DNA from: Pseudomonadota bacterium
GTDB lineage: Bacteria; Pseudomonadota; Alphaproteobacteria; Sphingomonadales; Sphingomonadaceae
Direction: 5' to 3'
Assembly: GCA_029550345.1 (NCBI GenBank)
Contig: JAKPHK010000059.1
Location: 18,236 to 82,235 of the forward strand
DNA: 64,000 nt
In this document: positions 8,108-19,947 of the stretch, piece by piece
How the letters are laid out: the number at the start of each line of letters is the position of its first letter
Numbering within the stretch: position 1 is the stretch's first letter
Made by a program: the position numbers and the translations under genes
Notes under the pieces: generated by a model
Seen by the model: only the letters and a program-made list of their open reading frames with translations
What the model was told of the DNA's origin: nothing
Database searches by the model: none

Positions 8108-8932
8108 TCAGAGCGCTTTTCCGGCCCGCCCGGCCAGTTCGGTGACGAACTGCCAGGCGACCCGGCCTGAGCGTGCTCCGCGCCGCTTTGACCATTCGAG
8201 CGCTTCGTCTTCTTTCCATTGCAGGCCGTGCGCCGCGCAATAACCGCCGATGATCGCCAGGTAATCGTCCTGGCTGCAGGCGTGAAAGCCGATCGACAGG
8301 CCAAAGCGATCGGCCAGGGCGAGCCGATCGTCCACCGAGTCGCGCGGGTTGATCGGATCGTCCTGCTCAGACAAGTGGCGCGGCACGATCGCGCGGCGGT
8401 TGCTGGTCACGGCGATGCGGACATTGCCGGGCCGCGCCTCGATCCCGCCTTCCAGCCAGGACCGCAGCACCCTTGGTCCGGCGCTGTCGTGATCCTCGAA
8501 ACCAAGGTCATCGATGAAAACCAGAAAGCTGCGCGGCTGACGGCCCAGTTCCTGAAACAGCGCGGCCAGGCTGCCCAGTGCTTCGGGTGCGACCTGGATC
8601 AGCGCGATCCGGCCCGGATCGGCGGCCTGCGCGGCCAGCACGGCGGCACGCAGCAGCGCGGACTTGCCCATTCCTCGCGAACCCCACAGCAGCATATCGT
8701 GCGCGGCATGGCCCTGCGCCAGCCGCTCGACATTGCCGACGACAATCCCCTTCTGGGCGTCGATCCCTTGCAGCAAGCCGAGCGGCGGGGCCTGCAAGCG
8801 CTCAACCGCACGCGCCGCGCCGTGCCAGACATAGGCGGGGGCGCTGAGCCAATCGACCGCATCGGCCGGGGCCGGGGCGATCCGTTCCAGCGCGGCGGCG
8901 ATCCGGGCGAGCGGGTCGGCGGCCTGACTCAT
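8108..8932 (-). CDS. DUF815-family AAA ATPase
   Basis: Encodes 274 residues. A Walker A motif GSRGMGKS lies at residues 84-91 and a Walker B-like FLVFIDDLGFED near residues 137-148; the segment VTSNRRAIVPRH matches sensor 1 plus the conserved Arg region of DUF815 proteins. The family is widespread in proteobacteria, with no firmly assigned role. Its start overlaps the stop of the upstream acyl-CoA dehydrogenase gene by 4 bases (ATGA), so the two are translationally coupled. It converges on the sorbosone-dehydrogenase-like gene, with an ACCGCT/AGCGGT hairpin at 8095-8108 between them. Confidence 0.88.
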   Translation of the reverse strand: MSQAADPLARIAAALERIAPAPADAVDWLSAPAYVWHGAARAVERLQAPPLGLLQGIDAQKGIVVGNVERLAQGHAAHDMLLWGSRGMGKSALLRAAVLAAQAADPGRIALIQVAPEALGSLAALFQELGRQPRSFLVFIDDLGFEDHDSAGPRVLRSWLEGGIEARPGNVRIAVTSNRRAIVPRHLSEQDDPINPRDSVDDRLALADRFGLSIGFHACSQDDYLAIIGGYCAAHGLQWKEDEALEWSKRRGARSGRVAWQFVTELAGRAGKAL

Positions 8933-10647
8933 CCGGCCAGCGCCTCGGCATCAAGGGCATAGAGCAAACCGGATCCGGCCATCGCGGCGGCTTTCAGTCC
9001 GCGCGCCTCGCTGGCCAGATGTTCATCGAAATAGCGGGCGACGACCGGCTTGGTTGCAGCCAGCGCGCCGTCTGCCGCTTCGGCCTGGCGCAGCAGCTGC
9101 CAGCCCGCCACGGCAGTGGCGCACATCGTGCAGAACGGCACCGATCCGGCCAGCTTGTCATCCAGGCTGGCGCCGTCAGCCATCCAGCGCGCCACGTCGA
9201 GGCAATCTGCCGCCAGCGCCGCAAGCGTGGGAGCCTTGTCTGCCGCGCCAGCCGCCGCTTCGCCCAGCAGCGCGATCAGCACGCCGCCCTGCTCGTAACC
9301 GAGCTTGCGCGTCACCAGATCGGCGGCCTGGATCCCGTTGGTGCCTTCATAGATCGGGGCGATCCGGGCATCGCGATAATGCTGGGCGGCACCGGTTTCC
9401 TCGATAAAGCCCATGCCGCCGTGGATCTGCACCCCCAGGCTGGAAACCTCGCAGCCGACATCGGTGCCCCAGGCCTTGAGCATCGGCACCAGGCAATCGG
9501 CGCGGGCCTGGGCCCCTTCGATCCCTAGCGCACCGCGATCGATCATCCCGGCGGTGTAGTAAAGCAGCGCCCGCGCCCCTTCGGTGAGCGCGCGCATCCG
9601 CAGCAGCATCCGCCGCACATCGGGATGCTCGATGATCGCCACCGGCTCCTTGCTGGGCGAACCGGCGCGGGCCGACTGAACCCGGTCACGGGCATAGGCG
9701 CTGGCCTGCTGCAGCGCCCTCTCGGCGATCTGCACGCCCTGATTGCCGACATTGACCCGGGCTGAATTCATCATCGTGAACATTGCCTTCAGGCCTTCGT
9801 TCTCGGCCCCGATCATCTCGCCGATGCAGGCGTCGTTATCGCCAAAGCTCATCACGCAGGTCGGCGATGCCATGATCCCCAGCTTGTGCTCAAGACTGAC
9901 GCAGCGCAGATCGTTGCGCGCGCCCGGGCTGCCATCGGGATTGACCAGGTATTTCGGTACCACGAACAGGCTGATCCCGCGGGTGCCGGCCGGTGCGCCG
10001 GGGGTGCGCGCCAGGACCAGATGGATCACGTTGCCGGACAGATCATGCTCACCCCAGGTGATGAAGATCTTGGTGCCCTTGATATGCCACTTGCCGCCTT
10101 CCGCAGGTGTTGCGGTGGTGCGCAGCGCGCCGACATCCGACCCGGCCTGCGGCTCGGTCAGGTTCATCGTGCCGGACCATTCGCCGCTGATCAGCTTGGC
10201 GAGGTAGGTGTCCTTCTGGTCCTGGTTGCCGTGGTGGCTGATCGCCTCGATCGCGCCCACTGTCAGCAGCGGCAGCAGGGTGAAGGCCATGTTGGCGCTG
10301 CCCAGGCTTTCGATCACGGTGCTGGCCAGCGCGAACGGCAGGCCCTGACCGCCATGGTCAACCGGCCCGGAAATCGCATTCCAGCCTTGCTCGACATAGG
10401 CGCGATAGGCTTCGGCATAGCCCGCGGGCAGGCTGACCGTGCCCTCTGCCAGCTTTGCCCCTTCCAGATCGCCGATCCGGTTGAGCGGAGCGAATTCTCC
10501 GGCGGCGAACTGGCCGATCCCTTCGACGATTGCTTCGACCAGATCGGGGCTGGCGTCTGCGAAGCGTTCGTGGCTGGCAAGCTCCTCGATCCCGGCATTG
10601 ACCCGCAGGGCAAGGTTTTGGTCGGCGGTGGGAGCGGTAAAGGTCAT
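8929..10647 (-). CDS. Acyl-CoA dehydrogenase with extended C-terminal domain (MMPA-CoA dehydrogenase type)
   Basis: Encodes 572 residues, longer than standard acyl-CoA dehydrogenases (about 385) because of an extra C-terminal helical domain of roughly 130 residues. FAD/substrate motifs are NLTEPQAGSDVGALRTTATP, FITWGEHDLSGNVIHLVLAR and MGFIEETGAAQHYRDARIAP; the catalytic Glu is present in IYEGTNGIQAADLVTRKL. This architecture is that of 3-methylmercaptopropionyl-CoA dehydrogenase (DmdC) and relatives, but DmdC homologues are common outside DMSP degradation, so the substrate is not assigned. AAGGAAAA lies before the ATG at 10647. The next gene downstream, DUF815, overlaps it by 4 bases. Confidence 0.88.
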   Translation of the reverse strand: MTFTAPTADQNLALRVNAGIEELASHERFADASPDLVEAIVEGIGQFAAGEFAPLNRIGDLEGAKLAEGTVSLPAGYAEAYRAYVEQGWNAISGPVDHGGQGLPFALASTVIESLGSANMAFTLLPLLTVGAIEAISHHGNQDQKDTYLAKLISGEWSGTMNLTEPQAGSDVGALRTTATPAEGGKWHIKGTKIFITWGEHDLSGNVIHLVLARTPGAPAGTRGISLFVVPKYLVNPDGSPGARNDLRCVSLEHKLGIMASPTCVMSFGDNDACIGEMIGAENEGLKAMFTMMNSARVNVGNQGVQIAERALQQASAYARDRVQSARAGSPSKEPVAIIEHPDVRRMLLRMRALTEGARALLYYTAGMIDRGALGIEGAQARADCLVPMLKAWGTDVGCEVSSLGVQIHGGMGFIEETGAAQHYRDARIAPIYEGTNGIQAADLVTRKLGYEQGGVLIALLGEAAAGAADKAPTLAALAADCLDVARWMADGASLDDKLAGSVPFCTMCATAVAGWQLLRQAEAADGALAATKPVVARYFDEHLASEARGLKAAAMAGSGLLYALDAEALAG

Positions 10648-10693
10648 GGCGCTTTTCCTTGGCTTTGTTGATCTGCGCCTATAGCGGGAGGGC

Positions 10694-11641
10694 ATGACGG
10701 GCAAGCACCAGCTACCGCGAATGATCGCCGCCGACGCCGAAGGGATAGCCGAAGCGGCCGAATTGCTGCGCGCGGGCGGGCTGGTCGCGGTGCCGACCGA
10801 GACGGTCTATGGCCTTGCCGCGCGGGCTGACAGCGCCCCCGCCGTAGCGGCGATCTATCGCGCCAAGGGGCGGCCCGATTTCAATCCGCTGATCGTCCAC
10901 GTGCCAGACCTTGCCACGGCGGAAACGATTGCGGAATTCGATGAGCGGGCGCGGCAACTCGCCCAGGCCTTCTGGCCCGGCGCGTTGACCATGGTCCTGC
11001 CGCTTCGGCTCGAGGCGCGAATCGCCGCCGCAGTTACCGCCGGCCTGCCGACCATCGCGCTGCGCTGTCCGGCCCATCCGGCGATGCGGTCGCTGCTCGA
11101 ACAGAGCGGCCTGCCGCTGGCGGCGCCTTCGGCCAATCGCTCCGGCGGGGTCAGCCCGACCCGGGCCGGGCACGTGGCGGATTCGCTGGGCGATGCGGTT
11201 GATCTGGTGCTTGATGGTGGGGCCTGCGCTGCGGGAATCGAATCGACAATTGTCGCGCTGCGCGACTCTGGTTGGCAGATCCTGCGTCCCGGCCCGGTCA
11301 GCGAGGATCAGATCGCCGCGCATCTCGGCCCACCGCTTGACGTCAAGATGGAAGGCCGGATTGAAGCCCCTGGTCAGCTTTCCAGTCACTATGCACCCGG
11401 CAAACCGGTGCGACTGGGTGCGACCAGCGCAGAGGACGGGGAATTTCTGATCGGCTTCGGCCCGATCGCGGGCGACACGTCACTGTCCGAACGCGGCGAT
11501 CCGGCAGAGGCGGCGGCGCGGCTATACGAATGCCTGCACCTGGCGGCGGCAGCCCCGCAGCCCAGAATCGCCGTGGCGCCGATCCCCGAAGAAGGAATCG
11601 GCGCCGCGATCAACGATCGGCTTAGACGAGCCGCAGCTTAG
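10694..11641 (+). CDS. L-threonylcarbamoyladenylate synthase (Sua5/YwlC type)
   Basis: Encodes 315 residues. The N-terminal YrdC domain shows LRAGGLVAVPTETVYGLAA, IYRAKGRPDFNPLIVHV and LAAPSANRSGGVSPTRAGHV, the ATP/threonine/bicarbonate site; a shorter C-terminal Sua5 domain follows after the linker APGQLSSHYAPG, where the conserved SSHYAPG loop is plain. It makes threonylcarbamoyl-AMP for the t6A37 modification of ANN-decoding tRNAs. It is divergent from the acyl-CoA dehydrogenase by 46 bases, and its last 4 bases overlap the stop of the convergent GIN-domain gene. Confidence 0.93.
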   Translation: MTGKHQLPRMIAADAEGIAEAAELLRAGGLVAVPTETVYGLAARADSAPAVAAIYRAKGRPDFNPLIVHVPDLATAETIAEFDERARQLAQAFWPGALTMVLPLRLEARIAAAVTAGLPTIALRCPAHPAMRSLLEQSGLPLAAPSANRSGGVSPTRAGHVADSLGDAVDLVLDGGACAAGIESTIVALRDSGWQILRPGPVSEDQIAAHLGPPLDVKMEGRIEAPGQLSSHYAPGKPVRLGATSAEDGEFLIGFGPIAGDTSLSERGDPAEAAARLYECLHLAAAAPQPRIAVAPIPEEGIGAAINDRLRRAAA

Positions 11642-12459
11642 GGTTTCGGGGCTTCGGGTGGCTGCGGCGCTTCGGGGGCTGCGGGCGGGGCATCGCTCTT
11701 GGCCTTTTGCTCGACCGGGCCTTCGCAGACCAGCTTGCCCGATCCCATCGCGCTGACGGTGCAGCGGGCGCGGCCCTTTACGGTGACATTGCCCGAACCG
11801 ACGATGCTGGCATCAACCTCGCCGTCCGAAGAAAAGGTCGTGCTGCCCGATCCGGCGATCGAGACATCGGCCTTTTCAACCTTGAGCGCGTCCATCTGAG
11901 CCGAGCCGCTGCCGGCGATGGTCATATCGAGCGAGCGGACATTCCCGGCGGCGCGGAAATCGCCCGATCCGGCGATGGTCAGATCGAGCGATTCGCCAGA
12001 CAGGCCGCTGCTTTCGATCGTACCCGATCCGGCGACGGTAACGCTGGCCTTCGGGGCAAGCTGCGCGACGGCGATCTTGCCCGATCCGGCCATCACGATC
12101 TCACGCGGGGCGGGCATGGTGATATTGACGATCGCGACCTTGCTGCCGGAACCGAGCAGCTTGTCCTTGCGGTGGATCGCCAGGCTGCCGTCCTTCAGGC
12201 TGAAGCGCAGCTGGTCCTTGACCTCCTGGTCGCCCTCGACCGTGATCGAAAGTTTGTCGCCCTGGGTGATCCGCACCTCATCCGGTCCGGCCAGCACCAG
12301 TTCGTCGGGCGCCTTGCCGGTCAGATCGAGCTCGGCCAGGGGTTTGCCCTCATCACCGTTGATCGTGACCTTGCCGTCGCACCCGGCCACGCCGGCCGCC
12401 AGCGCCATCGCGACAACCGGACCCATGGCCCGAGCGAAATTGCCGAACTTGAATTTCAT
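11638..12459 (-). CDS. GIN-domain (DUF2807) putative lipoprotein
   Basis: Encodes 273 residues. The N-terminus has a hydrophobic stretch ending GVAGC near residue 27, a lipobox-like site, so the protein is probably a lipoprotein. The body repeats short strands of the form 'VAGSGTIE', 'IAGSGDFRAAG', 'IAGSGSAQMDALK', 'VGSGNVTVKG', the single-stranded beta-helix of DUF2807 proteins, followed by a Pro/Ala/Glu-rich tail. DUF2807 proteins are exported and often sit beside sensor or PspC-type regulators; no such gene is next to it here. An inverted repeat at 12478-12499 lies just upstream of the start and suggests direct regulation. Function unknown. Confidence 0.85.
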   Translation of the reverse strand: MKFKFGNFARAMGPVVAMALAAGVAGCDGKVTINGDEGKPLAELDLTGKAPDELVLAGPDEVRITQGDKLSITVEGDQEVKDQLRFSLKDGSLAIHRKDKLLGSGSKVAIVNITMPAPREIVMAGSGKIAVAQLAPKASVTVAGSGTIESSGLSGESLDLTIAGSGDFRAAGNVRSLDMTIAGSGSAQMDALKVEKADVSIAGSGSTTFSSDGEVDASIVGSGNVTVKGRARCTVSAMGSGKLVCEGPVEQKAKSDAPPAAPEAPQPPEAPKP

Positions 12460-12477
12460 CGCGCATTCTCCCGCAAT

Positions 12478-12499
12478 CTGTATTGCCGACATAATACAG
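12478..12499 (-). promoter_or_regulatory. Operator-like inverted repeat upstream of the GIN-domain gene
   Basis: CTGTATT (12478-12484) and AATACAG (12493-12499) are perfect inverted arms separated by 8 bases, about 20 bases ahead of the GIN-domain start codon. On the minus strand the arm region includes TATTAT, which could be a -10 element, so a protein bound here would block or alter transcription. The regulator is not identified in the window. Confidence 0.45.
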
Positions 12500-12528
12500 C
12501 ATGGCGGAGCTTTCAAGGGGCGCAACGC

Positions 12529-12560
12529 AAAAGGGCCGCCCCGGCAGGGACGGCCCTTTT
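12529..12560 (-). terminator. Terminator of carD
   Basis: A 10-bp perfect stem (AAAAGGGCCG at 12529-12538 with CGGCCCTTTT at 12551-12560) lies 22 bases past the carD stop on the minus strand. It separates carD from the GIN-domain gene and its operator. Confidence 0.85.
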
Positions 12561-12582
12561 CGTGTCAGCCGAAGGTAACGGC

Positions 12583-13119
12583 TCAGGCCGTAGCGGCGGC
12601 TTCCGCGTAGTACTTCGGCGCGTATTCGTTGAGGATCGCCAGGATTTTCTTGAGCGCGGCCGGCTCATCGGTCTTTTCCATCGCGGCCAGTTCGCGCGCC
12701 AGGCGCGAGGAGGCGGCTTCGAAAATCTGCCGTTCCGAATAGGATTGTTCCGGCTGATCGTCGGCCCGGAACAGGTCGCGGGTCACCTCGGCGATCGAGA
12801 CCAGATCGCCCGAATTGATCTTGGCTTCGTATTCCTGGGCGCGGCGCGACCACATCGTGCGCTTGACCTTGGGCTTGCCCTTCAGGGTATCAAGCGCTTC
12901 ACGCAGGGTCTTGTCGCTCGACAGTTTGCGCATCCCGATCGCTTCGACCTTGTTGGTCGGCACGCGCAGGGTCATGCGTTCCTTTTCGAACCGCAGCACA
13001 TAGAGTTCCAGAGTCATCCCGGCGATTTCCTGCTCTTGCAGTTCGATCACCCGGCCGACCCCATGCTTGGGATAAACAACGTAGTCACCAACATCGAAGG
13101 CGTGGGCCTTGGCCACCAT
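12583..13119 (-). CDS. carD: CarD-family transcription regulator
   Basis: Encodes 178 residues, starting FDVGDYVVYPKHGVGRVIELQ, the RNA-polymerase-interacting Tudor-like domain shared with the Mfd RID; the C-terminal helical half (KTLREALDTLKGKPKVKRTMWSRRAQ onward) holds the DNA-contact basic patch and the conserved Trp. CarD binds RNA polymerase beta subunit and stabilises open complexes at rRNA and other promoters. In alphaproteobacteria it is linked to stringent/nutrient responses. It has its own terminator and a long leader of about 300 bases, so it is probably a monocistronic gene, although it reads in the same direction as fdxA upstream. Confidence 0.95.
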   Translation of the reverse strand: MVAKAHAFDVGDYVVYPKHGVGRVIELQEQEIAGMTLELYVLRFEKERMTLRVPTNKVEAIGMRKLSSDKTLREALDTLKGKPKVKRTMWSRRAQEYEAKINSGDLVSIAEVTRDLFRADDQPEQSYSERQIFEAASSRLARELAAMEKTDEPAALKKILAILNEYAPKYYAEAAATA

Positions 13120-13435
13120 GCAACCGTCCTTTCCTATGCGGGGTCAGCGCGAACTGCACTGTGCGTAGCGGGGCGGTGCGAAGCGAACGGGGAACAGTTC
13201 AGCCCCGGTCCGATGCTTGCATCAACCGCCCGTTTGCATCCCGCCTTTCCTGAAACATGGCTGTCTTGCGGGGCAGAACCCCGCCGCAGTCATGCCATTA
13301 TATAGCACAACCGCAACATAATTGCCATAGTCGAGAATCGAAGCCTGCTCCGGCACCTGTATCAGTGCCGGACAGGGGAAATTTGCGGAACGCAAAGATG
13401 CAATCGTTTCGCCGCCGGACCCCGGCGGGACAGGC
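13120..13435. other. 316-base spacer between fdxA and carD
   Basis: No convincing coding sequence. On the minus strand TATAAT lies at 13302-13297 (a perfect -10 hexamer without a clear -35), which would give carD an untranslated leader of about 170 bases. Two inverted repeats lie nearer fdxA: TCCGGCAC/GTGCCGGA at 13349-13372 and CCGCCGG/CCGGCGG at 13412-13428; neither has a good T-run, but the second lies just past the fdxA stop and may help to end or stabilise that transcript. Confidence 0.45.
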
Positions 13436-13774
13436 TCAGTCGCCTTCGCCGGGTTCGGCCGAGAAGTACTTGTCGAACTTGCCCTCTTCGCCCTTGTGCT
13501 CGTCGGCGTCGGCCGGCGGGTCCTTCTTCTGGGTGACGTTGGGCCATTCGGCCGAATACTTGGCGTTTAGCTCAAGCCACTGTTCAAGCCCGCTTTCGGT
13601 ATCGGGCAGGATCGCTTCGGCCGGGCATTCGGGTTCGCAAACGCCGCAATCGATGCATTCGCTGGGGTTGATCACCAGCATATTCTCACCCTCATAGAAG
13701 CAATCGACCGGGCAAACCTCGACACAGTCGGTGTACTTGCACTTGATGCAGGCGTCGGTGACGACATAGGTCAT
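13436..13774 (-). CDS. fdxA: 7Fe-8S/ 2[4Fe-4S]-type ferredoxin FdxA
   Basis: Encodes 112 residues. Cluster ligands are visible in [18 protein letters not shown] and [12 protein letters not shown], the FdxA arrangement that holds one 3Fe-4S and one 4Fe-4S cluster. The acidic C-terminal extension is also typical. Electron partners are not indicated by neighbours. The ATG overlaps the stop of the upstream S4-domain gene by 4 bases, placing it as the last gene of the helicase-S4-fdxA operon, an order often seen in alphaproteobacteria next to carD. Confidence 0.95.
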   Translation of the reverse strand: MTYVVTDACIKCKYTDCVEVCPVDCFYEGENMLVINPSECIDCGVCEPECPAEAILPDTESGLEQWLELNAKYSAEWPNVTQKKDPPADADEHKGEEGKFDKYFSAEPGEGD

Positions 13775-14082
13775 GGCTCGATATTCCCCTGAGGCGAGTT
13801 GGTTTGACTTGCTGCTATGGGATTTGCGCCCGCCCCGTCAAGCACCCGATAGCACGATTGCGCTTCACCGGCCGGTCCGCGGCGGCTCGGCAATGCGGCG
13901 AGCTCGATCACGGTCACTCCGCGCGGCAGCGGCACGACCAGTACATCGCCCACCGCCACGCCCTGCGCGGCACGCTCGATTCGCCTGCCGTTGAGCCGGA
14001 TGTGCCCCTCGCCGACCAGCGCCTGGGCCGCGCTTCGGCTCTTCGCCAGCCGCAGGAACCACAGCAGTTTGTCGATTCGCAT
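13771..14082 (-). CDS. S4-domain RNA-binding protein (Hsp15-like)
   Basis: Encodes 103 residues, opening with [20 protein letters not shown] and [21 protein letters not shown], the S4 RNA-binding fold as in heat-shock protein 15. Hsp15 in Escherichia coli rescues stalled 50S-nascent-chain-tRNA complexes; the same role here is inferred. The short variable C-terminus is non-basic. It overlaps the helicase stop by one base and the fdxA start by four bases, so translation of the three is coupled. Confidence 0.85.
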   Translation of the reverse strand: MRIDKLLWFLRLAKSRSAAQALVGEGHIRLNGRRIERAAQGVAVGDVLVVPLPRGVTVIELAALPSRRGPAGEAQSCYRVLDGAGANPIAASQTNSPQGNIEP

Positions 14083-16676
14083 CAGCGGATCAGCTCCGCC
14101 AGTGCGGCAAAGGCGCTGCCTGCCGGTACCGGCGCCGACGCCGCGCGCCGATCCTGCTGCCGTTCGCGCCGCGGCGGGCGCCAGCGCCAGCGTGCCGGAA
14201 CCGGCGGGCCATGCTGCCCTTCGCCCAGTGGCCGGGCCGGGCTGGCGGTGAATCCGCCAAGCCGCAGCAACTGGGCATAGCTGGCAGTGGTCAGCCCGGT
14301 AGAGATCGCCAGCGCCGGATCGATCACAAAGGGCTTGCCCCTGGATGCCTCGCGCGCCTGGTGCGCGGCGTGGAGCAGCTTTTCCGCGATGTCGATTCGC
14401 AGCGCCTGCTTGCCCAGCTTGCGATAGCCCGGCGGGCAGGCCGCCTTGCCCGGCAGCGCGATGACCGGCGGCATCTGCGGTACCGGCGCGGGGTGGTGGC
14501 TGGCTCCGGCACTCTGCAGTGTACGCCAGGCGCCAAGTGCGGCGGGTTTGAGCATTTCAGGCACGAACAGGTCGAGCGCGCCGACCCGGACGCCGAGTTT
14601 GCGCAGTGCCGTGCGCTGATCCCTAGAGAGGACTTCTATTCCCGAGCCAGCGCGTTCGAGCAGGCCGCCCGCCTCGCTCAGCCGAATCAGCAGTGCGCGC
14701 AGTTCCGGCCCGGCGGCGGCGTCCCGCGCGGCGGCGTCGATCCGGCGCAGCGGGGTCATCGGTGCGAGTGACCGGTCCAGCCACTGTTCCAGCGCCGCCG
14801 CCAACTGCCGTTTCAGCTCCGTTTCCAGCCCGTCCAGTGCCGGGTCGAGCGCGATTCGCGGCGTCAACACGCTGCGTCCCGGCCCAAGCCGGGCGATCGG
14901 TTCGCCCTCCCAGCTGAAATTCGCGCCATCCAGTGCAAGGTTCGCGCCGCCGCCCGCCAGTTCCGCCAGCAGCGCGGCGGCGCGCTCGCTGCGCAGCGCG
15001 GGCAGGTGCCGTTCGGCGGCGGCCAGCAGCAACCGGTGATCGGCCAGCCGGGCCTGGGGATCGACCCGGAAGCGGAACCCCGCCAGCTGGCCGATCGGCT
15101 CCCCATCGACCCGCACTTCATCGCCTGTCAGCGTAACCGGCAGCAGTCCGGCATCGGGCCCCAGCTTCCTCATCAGCACCGATGTCCGGCGGTTGACAAA
15201 GCGCTCGGTCAGGCGGGCGTGCAGGGCATCGGACAGGCGGGTTTCAACCGCCCGCGCCCGCGCCGCCATTTCCTCGCGCGCCAGCACCCAATCGGGGCGC
15301 TGGGTGATATAGGACCAGGATCGGATCGCCGCGATCCGCATCTGCAGGGTGTCGATGTCGCCCGATGGATTGTCGAGATCGGCGATCGAGCGGGCGACGT
15401 AGTCTCCGCCAAGCTGGCCGTGGGCCAGATCCTCCCACAGCCGGGCGACAAAGCGGGTATGGGTTTCCGCCCCGTGCTGGCGGAAATCGGGTAGCGAACA
15501 GACCTGCCAAAACCGCGCGACCTGTGCCTTTCCGCGTACCATGCCCGCGATCTCCGGTTCTTCGGACAGGCGGCGCAGCACGGCCAGATCGATCGCTTCG
15601 GGGGCGGGGGCCAGACCTTCGCGCGCGGGCGGACGCGACAGGTCGGCGATCAGCGCGTCAAGACTGGAACAATCGGGCTGCGCCTCGCGCCAGAACAGCT
15701 TGGTCAGGGGCGGAAAGCGATGCTCTTCGATGGCATAGACTTCTTCAGGGGTGAATTCGGCATCGTGGCTGCCGCTGCCCGCCAGCGTCCCGAAAGTCCC
15801 GTCGCGCTGGTGGCGCCCGGCCCGCCCGGCGATCTGGGCCATTTCGCTGGTGGTCAGCCGCCGCTGGCGCTGCCCGTCGAATTTCGAAAGCCCGGCAAAG
15901 GCAACATGGCCGATGTCCAGGTTCAGGCCCATTCCGATCGCATCGGTGGCGACCAGGTAATCGACCTCGCCGTTCTGGTATAATGCTACCTGCTTATTGC
16001 GGGTTTTGGGCGAAAGCGCGCCCATTACCACCGCTGCGCCGCCGCGGAACCGGCGCAGCATCTCGGCCACGGCATAGACCTGTTCAGCGCTGAAGGCGAC
16101 AATCGCGCTGCGCGGCGGAATCCGGCTGAGCTTTTTGGCCCCGGCATGGCTGAGGGTGGAAAAGCGCGGGCGACTGACAATCTCGGCCGCTGGCAGAAGC
16201 GATCGGATCAGCGGCTCGATCGTCGCCGATCCCAGCAGCATGGTTTCTTCCCGTCCACGGGCATGGAGCAGGCGATCGGTGAAGATGTGGCCGCGTTCAC
16301 GGTCGGCCCCCAGCTGCACCTCATCCAGCGCAACGAAGGCCAGGTCCGCGCCGACCGGCATCGCTTCCGCGGTGCACAGCAGCCAGCGGGCACCCTTTGG
16401 CTCGATCCGTTCCTCGCCGGTGATCAGCGCGACCTGGCCCGGCCCCTTGATCGCGCAGACCCGGTCATAGACCTCGCGCGCCAGCAGCCGCAGCGGAAAG
16501 CCGATCATCCCCGATGAATGGGCGCAGAGCCGCTCGATCGCGAGGTGGGTCTTGCCGGTGTTGGTCGGACCCAGCACCGCCTTGAGGCGTGAAGTGGGAT
16601 CGGCGGAAAACGTGGCCATGGCAGGAACCGATGTGGCAAGCCGCATCGCCGCCTGCAAGGTGTGCGCGGCGGGCAT
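14082..16676 (-). CDS. Suv3-like DEAD/DEAH-box RNA helicase
   Basis: Up to 864 residues. Helicase motifs are GPTNTGKTHLAIERL (I), ALDEVQLGADRERGHIFTD (II), LGSATIEPLIRSLLP (III), YLVATDAIGMGLNLDIGHVAF (V) and QIAGRAGRHQRDGTFGTLAG (VI), the same set as mitochondrial Suv3. The C-terminal half is long, Arg/Ala-rich and low in conserved motifs, ending in a basic tail with WRWRPPRRERQQ. Suv3 unwinds structured RNA with an exonuclease partner; the bacterial homologue is inferred to act in RNA decay. In-frame ATGs at 16646 and 16619 are possible starts; motif I begins only 16 residues after the 16619 start, and 16619 matches the usual family N-terminus. First gene of the helicase-S4-fdxA operon. Confidence 0.85.
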   Translation of the reverse strand: MPAAHTLQAAMRLATSVPAMATFSADPTSRLKAVLGPTNTGKTHLAIERLCAHSSGMIGFPLRLLAREVYDRVCAIKGPGQVALITGEERIEPKGARWLLCTAEAMPVGADLAFVALDEVQLGADRERGHIFTDRLLHARGREETMLLGSATIEPLIRSLLPAAEIVSRPRFSTLSHAGAKKLSRIPPRSAIVAFSAEQVYAVAEMLRRFRGGAAVVMGALSPKTRNKQVALYQNGEVDYLVATDAIGMGLNLDIGHVAFAGLSKFDGQRQRRLTTSEMAQIAGRAGRHQRDGTFGTLAGSGSHDAEFTPEEVYAIEEHRFPPLTKLFWREAQPDCSSLDALIADLSRPPAREGLAPAPEAIDLAVLRRLSEEPEIAGMVRGKAQVARFWQVCSLPDFRQHGAETHTRFVARLWEDLAHGQLGGDYVARSIADLDNPSGDIDTLQMRIAAIRSWSYITQRPDWVLAREEMAARARAVETRLSDALHARLTERFVNRRTSVLMRKLGPDAGLLPVTLTGDEVRVDGEPIGQLAGFRFRVDPQARLADHRLLLAAAERHLPALRSERAAALLAELAGGGANLALDGANFSWEGEPIARLGPGRSVLTPRIALDPALDGLETELKRQLAAALEQWLDRSLAPMTPLRRIDAAARDAAAGPELRALLIRLSEAGGLLERAGSGIEVLSRDQRTALRKLGVRVGALDLFVPEMLKPAALGAWRTLQSAGASHHPAPVPQMPPVIALPGKAACPPGYRKLGKQALRIDIAEKLLHAAHQAREASRGKPFVIDPALAISTGLTTASYAQLLRLGGFTASPARPLGEGQHGPPVPARWRWRPPRRERQQDRRAASAPVPAGSAFAALAELIR

Positions 16677-16794
16677 CCCCGGTTGCGCGGTATGGCGGGC
16701 CTTTTCGGGGTGGGCTTTTTCAGGATGGATTTAGGCGAAGATTAACCATGCCGGGTGCAGATGGGGCCGGTTCGGACCGAAAACGGGGTAAATC

Positions 16795-19943
<3,149 letters not shown>

Positions 19944-19947
<4 letters not shown>

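Noticed and set aside
8095..8108. ACCGCT/AGCGGT inverted repeat between two convergent genes
   Set aside because: The loop has only 2 bases and there is no T-run; it is too short to claim a terminator.
11707..13305. 532-codon open frame on the plus strand across the GIN-domain gene and carD
   Set aside because: It lies antisense to two well-recognised genes and crosses the carD terminator; composition is the shadow expected from high-GC codon use.
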